This document shows, in pieces, positions 6,874 through 13,932 of a DNA stretch of 26,368 nucleotides (its first letter is position 1; each line of letters begins with the position of its first letter). The translations under genes and the position numbers were made by a program. A model generated the notes under the pieces. The model worked only from the letters and a program-made list of their open reading frames with translations, ran no database searches and was not told the DNA's origin. The stretch is from Candidatus Mcinerneyibacteriota bacterium (lineage in GTDB: Bacteria; Macinerneyibacteriota; Macinerneyibacteria; Macinerneyibacteriales; DSCS01), in the NCBI GenBank assembly GCA_016937175.1, contig JAFGWL010000016.1, forward strand, positions 1 through 26,368. The letters run 5' to 3'.

Positions 6874-7571
6874 TAAGAGAGTCCCGCTTTTCCTCTTCTT
6901 ATAAAAAAATCTTCAAGAAGGCCTCCCCTTTTCTGGATAAGGATACAGCTCTCTGTCTTGGATCTGGGGAGACAGTCCTGGTAGGGATATCAGGCGGACC
7001 TGACAGTCTTGCTCTCCTCCATTTTCTTACCCATCATCCTCTTCAGCTCCGGGTCTTTCCCTGTATGGTGGATTATGGATTTGAGGAGGAGGTGAGGATG
7101 GCCTGCTCTGTGTGCGAGAGCCTGGGACTGGCATTAATCCGTATTAAAGCAGAAAGGCCGCAAAACTGCTATCTCTGCAGCCGTGAGAGGAAGAAGGCAC
7201 TTTTCGGAAAGGCTTCTGACTTAGGGGCGCGGATCCTCTTTATGGGACATCATGGAGACGATCTTCTGGAATCTTTTTTCATCAGCCTTCTCTACGGAGG
7301 GGAGATCCATACGTTTCAGCCTGTGGAAATGTTTCATGGGTCTTTTTTCCTGGCGCGGCCCTTTTGCGGCCTCTTTAAATATGAAGTGGCCGCTTACAAT
7401 CAAAAATTCCACCTGCCTTCTTTGCAGAAGCCTTCATGTCCCCTGGCGGGAAGCGGTAAACGGACAGAGGCCCGGCGGCTTCTTCAAGCCTTCTCAAGGG
7501 GAGAGAAAAGGCGGATCCTCACGACTCTGCTGAAGGCTTCCCCGTCAGGAAAAAGCCCTTTTCTCCTCTGA
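6870..7571 (+). CDS. TtcA-like PP-loop ATPase, probable tRNA 2-thiolation enzyme
   Basis: About 233 residues if translation starts at the TTG at 6870, which overlaps the stop of the OsmC gene (TTGA). A longer reading from ATG 6804 would run through that gene and is less likely. The PP-loop SGGPDS (41-46) binds ATP and adenylates the target base. Cys100 and Cys103 in NCYLC and Cys190 in KPSCPL match the CxxC plus distal Cys that hold the [4Fe-4S] cluster in TtcA. FMGHHGDDLLESFF is the family's conserved middle motif. TtcA thiolates cytidine 32 in tRNA. The P-loop has Pro where TtcA usually has Lys, as in TilS, but TilS lacks the cysteines. It is shorter than E. coli TtcA. Last gene before a hairpin. 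Confidence 0.78.
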   Translation: MIRESRFSSSYKKIFKKASPFLDKDTALCLGSGETVLVGISGGPDSLALLHFLTHHPLQLRVFPCMVDYGFEEEVRMACSVCESLGLALIRIKAERPQNCYLCSRERKKALFGKASDLGARILFMGHHGDDLLESFFISLLYGGEIHTFQPVEMFHGSFFLARPFCGLFKYEVAAYNQKFHLPSLQKPSCPLAGSGKRTEARRLLQAFSRGEKRRILTTLLKASPSGKSPFLL

Positions 7572-7601
7572 GAGAACCCTTCATGGGGCGAGGGGTTCTC
7601 T
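7571..7601 (+). terminator. Hairpin at the end of the first operon
   Basis: AGAGAACCC (7571-7579) pairs perfectly with GGGTTCTCT (7593-7601), and three more pairs including one G-U extend the stem to 12 bp around a 7-nt loop. It starts at the stop codon of the TtcA-like gene and lies 18 nt before the next promoter. No run of T follows directly (only GTTTTCC about 10 nt on), so it may be a weak terminator or a 3' end stabiliser. Confidence 0.5.
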
Positions 7602-7619
7602 TCAGGGACATGTTTTCCA

Positions 7620-7647
7620 TTGAATAGAATTCTGCTGGTGGTATAAT
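7620..7647 (+). promoter_or_regulatory. Extended -10 promoter of the pyrE operon
   Basis: TTGAAT (7620-7625) and a perfect TATAAT (7642-7647) are separated by 16 nt, and TGG directly before the -10 box makes it an extended -10 element. Transcription should start near 7654, giving a leader of about 70 nt before pyrE. This is the strongest-looking promoter in the window. Confidence 0.7.
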
Positions 7648-7661
7648 GAGGAAAACACGAA

Positions 7662-7698
7662 AACCGGCGGCTTAGCATCTGATAAAGCCTGCCCGGTT
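7662..7698 (+). promoter_or_regulatory. Hairpin in the pyrE leader
   Basis: AACCGG (7662-7667) pairs with CCGGTT (7693-7698), and GGCTT (7669-7673) pairs with AAGCC (7685-7689) around an 11-nt loop, with a small internal loop between. It occupies most of the 5' leader and ends 14 nt before the ribosome binding site. No T-run follows, and I do not see a PyrR-binding consensus, so attenuation by a known mechanism is not supported. It may stabilise the message or bind a regulator. Confidence 0.35.
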
Positions 7699-7725
7699 AT
7701 CCAGGAAGCATCAAGGAGGAAGGTT

Positions 7726-8304
7726 TTGGATAAAAAGCAGCTGCTTGATCTTTATGAAGCGAAAGGAGCCCTTTTGAAAGGGCATTTTCTTCTGTCGTCA
7801 GGAAGACACTCAGACCAATATCTGCAGAGCGCTCTTATTCTGCAATATCCCGATATCGCCGAAAAACTGGGCAAAGCCCTGGCTGAGAAATTCAAAGGAA
7901 TAGAGATCGATGTTGTGGTGGGCCCGGCCATGGGCGGCATTATCGTGGCCCATGAGACAGCCCGGGCCCTAGGTGTACGGGCTCTCTTTACAGAGCGTGT
8001 CGACGGCATGGTCTCTCTCCGGCGCGGGTTTTCCCTCAGAGAAGGGGAAAGGGCTCTTATCTGTGAAGATGTCGTAACCACGGGGAAATCCGTTAAAGAG
8101 GTCATCGCCCTTCTTGAATCCCTGAAGGTCGAGATCGCCGGAGTCGGGTTTCTTGTGGACCGGAGCAACGGAGAGGCCTCTTTCGGGTATCAAGCCCAGG
8201 CTCTGCTCACTCTGGATGTTACCTCGTATGACCCGGATGACTGCCCCCTGTGCCGCCGGGGGATTCCCTATATCAAACCGGGAAGCCGGAAAGAGGTGCG
8301 ATGA
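7726..8304 (+). CDS. pyrE: Orotate phosphoribosyltransferase
   Basis: PyrE joins orotate to PRPP to make orotidine 5'-phosphate in de novo UMP synthesis. The 192-residue protein carries the PRPP-binding motif ALICEDVVTTGKS (about 111-123), the N-terminal HFLLSSGRHSDQYLQ substrate loop, and the C-terminal DDCPLCRRGIPYIKPGSR tail typical of the roughly 190-residue form of the enzyme. Translation starts at TTG 7726: AAGGAGG (7713-7719) is 6 nt upstream and no better ATG is near. It opens the second operon and overlaps coaX by ATGA. No other pyrimidine gene is in the window. Confidence 0.93.
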   Translation: MDKKQLLDLYEAKGALLKGHFLLSSGRHSDQYLQSALILQYPDIAEKLGKALAEKFKGIEIDVVVGPAMGGIIVAHETARALGVRALFTERVDGMVSLRRGFSLREGERALICEDVVTTGKSVKEVIALLESLKVEIAGVGFLVDRSNGEASFGYQAQALLTLDVTSYDPDDCPLCRRGIPYIKPGSRKEVR

Positions 8305-9056
8305 GCGACCCTGTCCTCGTCATCGATATCGGAAATTCCATGACGAAATTCGCCTTTTTTAACGGGGGCGAGATCGAAAACTACCAGACGTATCCCACAC
8401 GCAGTGTCATGACAAAGCCGGAAATCGTCACAGAGACGGAACTGAGTAAATACTTCAAGAAAGGGACCGACTATGGAGCGCTTTCCAGCGTCGTCCCCGA
8501 AGCCACGGGTGTGGTCAAGTGCCTTATGAAGTCTTTTGTCCGCAAAAAACTCTTTGCCGTGTCGGAGATGGATCTTAAAATGGAGATCGATTATCAGGGA
8601 GTTTTAGGGGAGGATCGGATCATGGGTGGGTATGCTGCCCGTCACTTCCATGGGTTTCCTGTCATCGTCGTCGATGTAGGGACAGCCCTGACCTTCTCCC
8701 TTGTCGATGAGAAAGGCGTCTTCCGGGGCGGAATGATCTCTCTGGGGCCCTACTCTCTCCTCAAGAGCCTGGCCGGCAGGACATCTCAGATCGACATGAT
8801 CGACCTGGAAGTCCCTGCGAGAAATGTGGGAAGGAATACGGAAGAATCGGTCAATGCCGGTGTCTTCTGGACGGTTCTGGGGGCCATGGAATATTGCATC
8901 ACACGGATCGAAGAGTTTGTCGGCCATCCTTGCCGGGTGGCCCTGACCGGAGGGTATTCGGTCTTTTTTGCTGATTTCATCAAACATCCCGTGGAGCTGG
9001 ATCCCTTTTTGGTTTTACGCGGCCTGAACGTGGCCTTACAGGAAAACATAAAGTGA
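8301..9056 (+). CDS. coaX: Type III pantothenate kinase
   Basis: CoaX phosphorylates pantothenate, the first step of coenzyme A synthesis; type III enzymes need a monovalent cation and are not inhibited by CoA. The 251-residue protein has the ASKHA-fold motifs in order: VIDIGNSMTKFAFF (7-20), GEDRIMGGYAARHF (about 107-120), VVDVGTALTFSLVD with its catalytic Asp (about 122-135), and NTEESVNAGVFW (about 180-191). The ATG at 8301 overlaps the pyrE stop and has AAGAGGTG just upstream; an upstream in-frame ATG at 8250 would only add residues encoded within pyrE. The length is normal for the family. Confidence 0.92.
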   Translation: MSDPVLVIDIGNSMTKFAFFNGGEIENYQTYPTRSVMTKPEIVTETELSKYFKKGTDYGALSSVVPEATGVVKCLMKSFVRKKLFAVSEMDLKMEIDYQGVLGEDRIMGGYAARHFHGFPVIVVDVGTALTFSLVDEKGVFRGGMISLGPYSLLKSLAGRTSQIDMIDLEVPARNVGRNTEESVNAGVFWTVLGAMEYCITRIEEFVGHPCRVALTGGYSVFFADFIKHPVELDPFLVLRGLNVALQENIK

Positions 9057-9071
9057 GTAACGGAGGTAAAC

Positions 9072-9455
9072 ATGGATCATGAGCGTATGGAAACATTCAT
9101 CGGAGATACATGCCGCATTGAAGGAACATTGAACGTGGAACACGGGATCACCATTTCAGGCAGGTTCAAGGGAAATATCAAAGCCGGGGGGAAAGTCATC
9201 ATCTCCTCCACCGGAGAGATCCAGGCGGATATCGAAGCCGATGAGCTGGTGACGGCAGGGAAGATCACAGGCAATATAACCGCTAAAAAGCGTACTGTGA
9301 TCCACAGCACAGGTTCCATCATCGGGAAATTAAAGACTGATAAACTCCTTCTTGAAGAGGGAGGCGTTCTGAACGGGGATATCAATATGGGGGCCTCTTC
9401 AGCCCCGGCCCATGAAATTAAAAACCGTCCCCATGAAAAAGAAAAGTCAGAATAG
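9072..9455 (+). CDS. Bactofilin
   Basis: A 127-residue bactofilin, a bacterial cytoskeletal protein that polymerises without nucleotide into membrane-associated filaments and often localises cell-wall enzymes. The central domain (about 9-105) shows the repeated Gly-x-[ILV] beta-helix pattern (GTLNVEHGITISGRFKGNI, GEIQADIEADELVTAGKI, GSIIGKLKTDKLLLEEGG). The C-terminal tail is short, polar and charged. A CGGAGGTAAA site precedes the ATG. Its last 23 nt overlap the M23 peptidase gene, a recurring pairing in which bactofilin guides an M23 enzyme in shaping the cell. Confidence 0.92.
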   Translation: MDHERMETFIGDTCRIEGTLNVEHGITISGRFKGNIKAGGKVIISSTGEIQADIEADELVTAGKITGNITAKKRTVIHSTGSIIGKLKTDKLLLEEGGVLNGDINMGASSAPAHEIKNRPHEKEKSE

Positions 9456-10548
9456 ATCCTATTTTCTTTTTATACTCCTCTTGCTTATCCCGGCCTCTTT
9501 TTCGGCGCAGAACAGTGTCAGGGCCGGGATTCCCATTTATGTTCAAGACAATACCCTCTGCCTTAACAGGACCTTTTTCCGGGGAGAAAGGATAGAGGCC
9601 CTGGCCGGCGGCCGTAAACTTCCTGTAACCGAAGACCGTGGTTTTTTTCATATCCGGCTGCCTCTTCTGGTTTCTTCAGCAAAGGAGCTGAGAATCATCA
9701 CAGATGATGTCTCGTTCAATCCCCTTTTGACGGAAGAAGACCTGGCCCTGGGGTTTGTGCAATTTCCCCGGGAGTGTATAGAGGGGGTCGCCCGGAGAGT
9801 GGAGATAGACCCTCCGCGCCCTCTGGAAAAGCTGGAGGTAAGGATGGACGGAGAAAAAATCCCCCTTTATCGGGGGAGAGGAGACCGGGTCATCTTTTAC
9901 CTGGCCTATCCTGTCTTGTCGGGAGAAAATGAAAGTCTTATCACTGTGAAAGCCGTCACACGGTCAGGTTTCGCCGGGAGATACACTTTTGCTGTCAAAG
10001 TGAAAAAAGGGAAATATCTTAAAGAACGGCTGACTCTGGGAGCTGTCTATACGGGGGAAGACGGACTGGGACGCATCCGTTCACTTCTCCTGGATTATGA
10101 GAATAAAAAAGTGGCCCGGCTTCTGAAATCAAAATCGGGGTGGCTGGGGGATCCTCCCCGTGGATTCGATCTCCCTGTAGGAGGGAGGGTCACATCCCCT
10201 TTCGGAGTGATCCGCTCCTATAACGGCAGGGGATACCGGACCTACCATACAGGGGCTGATATCGGAGGAAACCCTGCCGGGACACCGGTGACTGCACCTT
10301 TGGGCGGTGAAGTCCTCTGCGCAGAAGATTTTTACGCCAGGGGGCTTACGGTCATCCTGGATCACGGGTGCGGCGTCAAATCCCTCTATTATCACCTGGA
10401 CCGGTTGGAAGTGAAGACGGGGGAAGCGGTCAGCCCGGGAGATGTTCTGGGGGATGTGGGGACGACAGGGTTTTCCACCGGGCCCCATCTCCATTGGGAG
10501 GTCCGTGTGAACAGTATACCGGTGAACCCCATGCTATTTCCCCATTGA
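9433..10548 (+). CDS. Exported M23-family metallopeptidase
   Basis: A 371-residue exported protein from ATG 9433; an in-frame ATG at 9412 is also possible. The signal peptide has basic KKKSQNR, a leucine-rich core and a likely cut after SFSA. The middle (about 30-235) has no clear motif but looks beta-rich. The C-terminal LytM/M23 domain has every zinc ligand: His272 and Asp276 in HTGAD and His354 in HLHWEV, with YYHL between them as the expected catalytic His. M23 enzymes cut peptide cross-links in peptidoglycan. No ribosome binding site is evident, so translation is probably coupled to the overlapping bactofilin gene. This fits a cell-shape module. It converges with the minus-strand gene at 10569. 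Confidence 0.9.
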   Translation: MKKKSQNRSYFLFILLLLIPASFSAQNSVRAGIPIYVQDNTLCLNRTFFRGERIEALAGGRKLPVTEDRGFFHIRLPLLVSSAKELRIITDDVSFNPLLTEEDLALGFVQFPRECIEGVARRVEIDPPRPLEKLEVRMDGEKIPLYRGRGDRVIFYLAYPVLSGENESLITVKAVTRSGFAGRYTFAVKVKKGKYLKERLTLGAVYTGEDGLGRIRSLLLDYENKKVARLLKSKSGWLGDPPRGFDLPVGGRVTSPFGVIRSYNGRGYRTYHTGADIGGNPAGTPVTAPLGGEVLCAEDFYARGLTVILDHGCGVKSLYYHLDRLEVKTGEAVSPGDVLGDVGTTGFSTGPHLHWEVRVNSIPVNPMLFPH

Positions 10549-10568
10549 TATGGTTGTCACAGAGGATA

Positions 10569-10910
10569 TCACTGCATTTTTTTCATGACATGGATCATAA
10601 TCATATAGCCGGCGATGGTGAGGGAGGAGGAGAAGATAAGGCTCAGGGAGAAGGGGACTTTAATTTTCAGAAAAAAGGGAAGAGCCAGGAAAAAGAGCAG
10701 AGAGGGGAGGACAAGCCAGAAGACATTCAGAGAGAGGGCCCTGATGGTCTCGGTGTTCTTTGTCTCGATGTAGATCCAGAGGATCGCAAGAAGAGACGTG
10801 AGAGGGAGGGAGGCCAGTAAGGCGCCCATAAGGCTGCTTCGTTTGGAGATCTCAGAGACCAGGACTATGATAAGAGCTGAGAGGATGACTTTGACCAGAT
10901 AAAAGAGCAT
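10569..10910 (-). CDS. DUF3147-like small membrane protein
   Basis: A 113-residue protein with about four membrane helices. The N-terminal pattern KVILSALIIVLVSEISKRSS and LLASLPLTSLLAILWIYIETKNTE followed by FWLVLPSLLFFLALPFFL is that of the DUF3147 family, whose function is unknown. AGGAGGT lies 5 nt upstream of the ATG and directly follows the stop codon of the AEC permease gene, so the two are co-transcribed from the promoter near 11931-11958. The 20-nt gap to the converging M23 gene holds no convincing terminator. Confidence 0.82.
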   Translation of the reverse strand: MLFYLVKVILSALIIVLVSEISKRSSLMGALLASLPLTSLLAILWIYIETKNTETIRALSLNVFWLVLPSLLFFLALPFFLKIKVPFSLSLIFSSSLTIAGYMIMIHVMKKMQ

Positions 10911-10923
10911 AGGAGACCTCCTG

Positions 10924-11865
10924 TTAAAAGAGAGCCTCTGTGATGAGGTACCACAGAGGAATGGTCAGTAAGGAAAGGGCCGTGGAGAGGGTGACGATGG
11001 ACGCCTGGAGTTTTTTATCCACGATGATATGTTCTGCAAAAAAAGGAGCCATGGCGGCTGTGGGCATGATGGATTCCAGCAGAATGACTTTTCGCGTCAC
11101 AGGATCCAGGGGAAAAAAGAGAGAGACCAGGCAGCAGACAGCCCATCCCAGGAGATATCCCAGGATAAGGCGGTGGAAACAGGAAAGCAGGACAGTGGCC
11201 AGTGATGACTTTTTCATGGTAAAGTGAAAAGAGAGGCCGATGGTAAAGAGGATCAGGGGGATGGTCATCGAGGCAAACTGGCTGATAAAGTCGGAGATCA
11301 GAGGCGGAAAAGAGAAAGAGAGAAGGTTAAGGCCCAGTCCGGCTGCTGCAGAAATAAGGGGAGGGGCGGAATTTTTCAGAAGAATCCGCACGATCTCTTT
11401 TCCTGAGACATTCTCTTCCTTGTTGAGGAAATAGATCAGGCCGAATCCCACCAGGAGAAAGATGGGCCAGAAAAAGAGGGTAAAGAATACGGACCTTGTA
11501 AAGCCGGTATCCCCATAAAAATGATACATCACTCCCCAGCCGAGATAGCCGTAGTTTCCCACAAATGTTGAAAAGACAAAAGCGTTGCGGAGAGCCTGTC
11601 CCCGCGGGAGGATACGGCTCATGAGAAGAGAGGAAACGGCAAAGAGAAGCGTCAGAAGGAACATGGCCAGAACAGACGGTGCGATCTGACTTAAGCTCTC
11701 CAGGTTTGCATTGAAAAGATTGCGGAAGACGATAAAAGGGACGGTGACTCGGATGACGAATTTTCTCAGGGATGCCGCCTCGTCAAGAGAGAATCCAAGA
11801 AAACGGAAAAGAATGCCGAGGGCGATGGGGAGAAGAATGGAAATGACAATGGTGAACAGATGCAT
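10924..11865 (-). CDS. AEC-family permease (auxin efflux carrier type)
   Basis: A 313-residue polytopic membrane protein of the AEC family, whose bacterial members export or import small carboxylates and similar anions; the substrate cannot be told from sequence. About ten helices are visible, starting with MHLFTIVISILLPIALGILF. Typical AEC features include the N-terminal FVIRVTVPFIVFRNLF helix, NYGYLGWGV in the middle and IMPTAAMAPFFAEHI near the C-terminus. An upstream ATG at 11958 would add 31 hydrophilic residues, but the ATG at 11865 has AAGGGAG 8 nt before it and puts the first helix at the N-terminus, as is usual. Followed after 13 nt by the DUF3147-like gene. Confidence 0.87.
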   Translation of the reverse strand: MHLFTIVISILLPIALGILFRFLGFSLDEAASLRKFVIRVTVPFIVFRNLFNANLESLSQIAPSVLAMFLLTLLFAVSSLLMSRILPRGQALRNAFVFSTFVGNYGYLGWGVMYHFYGDTGFTRSVFFTLFFWPIFLLVGFGLIYFLNKEENVSGKEIVRILLKNSAPPLISAAAGLGLNLLSFSFPPLISDFISQFASMTIPLILFTIGLSFHFTMKKSSLATVLLSCFHRLILGYLLGWAVCCLVSLFFPLDPVTRKVILLESIMPTAAMAPFFAEHIIVDKKLQASIVTLSTALSLLTIPLWYLITEALF

Positions 11866-11930
11866 GGACAACGCTCCCTTCCTAAGATGGCAGCAGGAGA
11901 AAGGACGGGCGCTTTTCCTGCCTTCTATCG

Positions 11931-11958
11931 AGTATAAGAGGGATTGGTTTTTGAGCAA
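11931..11958 (-). promoter_or_regulatory. Promoter of the AEC permease operon
   Basis: On the minus strand TTGCTC (11958..11953) and TATACT (11936..11931) are 16 nt apart, with a start expected near 11924 and a leader of about 60 nt. The -35 box touches an inverted repeat (11957-11980), so a protein bound there could block it. Confidence 0.5.
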
Positions 11959-11980
11959 GCCTTTTTGAAGAAAAAGGTTT
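11957..11980. repeat. Inverted repeat between divergent promoters
   Basis: AAGCCTTTTT (11957-11966) and AAAAAGGTTT (11971-11980) form a 10-bp stem with one G-U pair around GAAG. It sits between the -35 boxes of the leftward AEC operon and the rightward dxs operon (11983), touching one and ending 2 nt before the other. It could be an operator for both; a terminator role is unlikely because it lies upstream of both transcripts. Confidence 0.4.
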
Positions 11981-11982
11981 CC

Positions 11983-12010
11983 TTGAAATCTGCGGCATCT
12001 CCTGTATTAT
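11983..12010 (+). promoter_or_regulatory. Promoter of the dxs operon
   Basis: TTGAAA (11983-11988), a 16-nt spacer and TATTAT (12005-12010). Transcription would start near 12017, leaving about 35 nt before the dxs ATG. No other promoter is obvious before the window ends, so this could drive nine genes over 14 kb, though internal promoters within coding sequence cannot be excluded. Confidence 0.55.
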
Positions 12011-12051
12011 GAAAACCATGACAGGACGCAAGCCATGAACGGAGCCGGTGA

Positions 12052-13932
12052 ATGAAGGAAATACAGGAGAATCTGAAACGAAAAAAAATCCTCCATAACC
12101 GCTTTCAGGTCGATGATCTGAGGGCTTTAAAAGAGGAGGAACTGCCTGCTCTGGCTGAAGAGATCCGGGAGGTCATCATCAGCCGTTGCCTGGAAAACGG
12201 AGGCCACCTTGCCCCTTCCCTCGGGGCCGTAGAACTGGCTGTCGCTCTTCATTACACATTCCGGACTCCCCGGGACCTTCTTATCTGGGATGTGGGCCAT
12301 CAGGCCTATGCCCATAAGATTCTTACGGGGAGGATCGCAGATTTTCAAAATCTCAGACAGCATGGCGGGATCTCAGGGTTCCTTAAAAGGGAGGAGTCTC
12401 TTTACGATGTATTCGGAGCCGGGCATGCTTCCACCTCGGTTGCAGCGGCCGCCGGTTTTGCCAAAGCAAGGGACCTTAACGGAGAGGATTACAAAGTCAT
12501 CACCGTCATCGGAGACGGAGCGATGACAGGCGGGCTGGCCTTTGAAGGGCTGAATCTTATCGGAGCTGAAAAGCTGGATGTCCTTGTGATCCTGAATGAC
12601 AACGATATGTCCATCGACCATAATGTCGGGGGGCTTTCCAAATACTTCAACCGGGCTATTACCACACGGTTCTATAACAGGATCCGCGAGGATATGCAGA
12701 GATTCGTCAAATCCCTGCCGGCAGGCGATTCGGTCTACGAATGGCTTCGGCGCCTGGAAGAATCTATGAAAAACATGGTCATCAAAGGGGCTTTTTACGA
12801 AGACCTGGGTTTTAATTATATCGGGCCGGTGGATGGGAACAACCTCAAGGAGCTCCTCTCTTTTATCAGAAAGACAAAGGAGATGAAGGGGCCGGTCCTC
12901 CTCCACGTCCGAACAAAAAAGGGAAAGGGATACAGCCCCGCCGAAGAGGATCCTGAATCTTTTCACGGTATATCCCCCTGCAGAACGGGGAAGAAGGGAA
13001 AGACCTATACAGCGCTCCTGCAAAAGGAGCTCCTCAAATGGGGGAAAAAAGAGAAGGATCTTGTGGCTGTTACTGCCGCTATGCCGGCGGGAACAGGGCT
13101 CGGGGTCTTCAAGGAGGTCTTCCCGGACCGTTATATCGATGTAGGGATCGCTGAAGGAAGCGCTGTAATCATAGGGGCTGCTTTGGCTCTGGCTGGCAAA
13201 AAGCCTTTTGTGGGGATATATTCCACTTTTTTACAGAGAGGTTATGACCAGCTGATCCATGATGTAGCCCTTCAGGATGCCCCTGTCCGGTTCCTCATCG
13301 ACAGGAGCGGGCTGGTCGGGGAAGATGGCCCGACGCATCACGGAGCCTTCGATATCGCCTATCTCAGAACGATCCCGGGGATGACGCTCCTTGCTCCTGC
13401 CGACGACAAGGAGTTCCGGGATATGATCGCCTTCTGCTGCCGTTATGATGAGGGCCCGGTGGCTTTACGCTATCCCCGCGGTGAAGCTGTCTCTCTCCCC
13501 GGAAGGAACGATGCCCCTGTGGAAAGGGGGCGGGGGCTTCTCCTCAGGCCCGGTCGGGACCTGATGATCTTTGCTTTGGGGAGGATGGTCAAAGAGGCCC
13601 TGGATGCTGCCGGCCTTCTGGAAGAAAGGGGGATCGACGCAGGTGTCTACAATCTCCGTTTTGCCAAACCCCTGGACAGGGAGGCCGTTATAACATACGG
13701 ACTCAGAGCCCGGGGAGTAGTATCGCTGGAATATGGGACGCTTTCAGGAGGGATCGGCGAAGAGATCGCCCGGATCATCGCAGAGGAGGGCGGAGAAAAG
13801 CTTCCGTTTCTCCCGCTGGGGATCCCTGACCGTTTTATAGAACAGGGGACGCAGCAGGAACTGATCCGGCTATGCGGATTAGACAGCGCTTCTCTGGCCG
13901 AAAGGATGACCGCATGGTTCACCCGCGGTTAG
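12052..13932 (+). CDS. dxs: 1-deoxy-D-xylulose-5-phosphate synthase
   Basis: DXS condenses pyruvate and glyceraldehyde 3-phosphate to 1-deoxy-D-xylulose 5-phosphate, the entry to the MEP isoprenoid pathway, using thiamine diphosphate. The 626 residues are normal length. Visible are DVGHQAYAHKILTGR (about 79-93), AGHASTSVAAAAGFA (about 123), the thiamine-diphosphate motif GDGAMTGG (154-161) with NDNDMSI downstream, the conserved Glu368 in VGIAEGSAV, and DRSGLVGEDGPTHHG in the pyrimidine-binding domain. GGAG lies 7 nt before the ATG. It ends in TAG and overlaps tlyA by 19 nt. Confidence 0.95.
   Translation: MKEIQENLKRKKILHNRFQVDDLRALKEEELPALAEEIREVIISRCLENGGHLAPSLGAVELAVALHYTFRTPRDLLIWDVGHQAYAHKILTGRIADFQNLRQHGGISGFLKREESLYDVFGAGHASTSVAAAAGFAKARDLNGEDYKVITVIGDGAMTGGLAFEGLNLIGAEKLDVLVILNDNDMSIDHNVGGLSKYFNRAITTRFYNRIREDMQRFVKSLPAGDSVYEWLRRLEESMKNMVIKGAFYEDLGFNYIGPVDGNNLKELLSFIRKTKEMKGPVLLHVRTKKGKGYSPAEEDPESFHGISPCRTGKKGKTYTALLQKELLKWGKKEKDLVAVTAAMPAGTGLGVFKEVFPDRYIDVGIAEGSAVIIGAALALAGKKPFVGIYSTFLQRGYDQLIHDVALQDAPVRFLIDRSGLVGEDGPTHHGAFDIAYLRTIPGMTLLAPADDKEFRDMIAFCCRYDEGPVALRYPRGEAVSLPGRNDAPVERGRGLLLRPGRDLMIFALGRMVKEALDAAGLLEERGIDAGVYNLRFAKPLDREAVITYGLRARGVVSLEYGTLSGGIGEEIARIIAEEGGEKLPFLPLGIPDRFIEQGTQQELIRLCGLDSASLAERMTAWFTRG

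Noticed and set aside
10546-10583. Terminator between the M23 gene and the converging gene
   Set aside because: TGATAT/ATATCA gives only a 6-bp AT-rich stem with a 14-nt loop, and the T7 run after it encodes the Lys codons at the C-terminus of the minus-strand gene.
11866-11958. 31-residue N-terminal extension of the AEC permease
   Set aside because: It is polar and basic, has no ribosome binding site, and runs through the predicted promoter and leader; ATG 11865 has AAGGGAG at good spacing.
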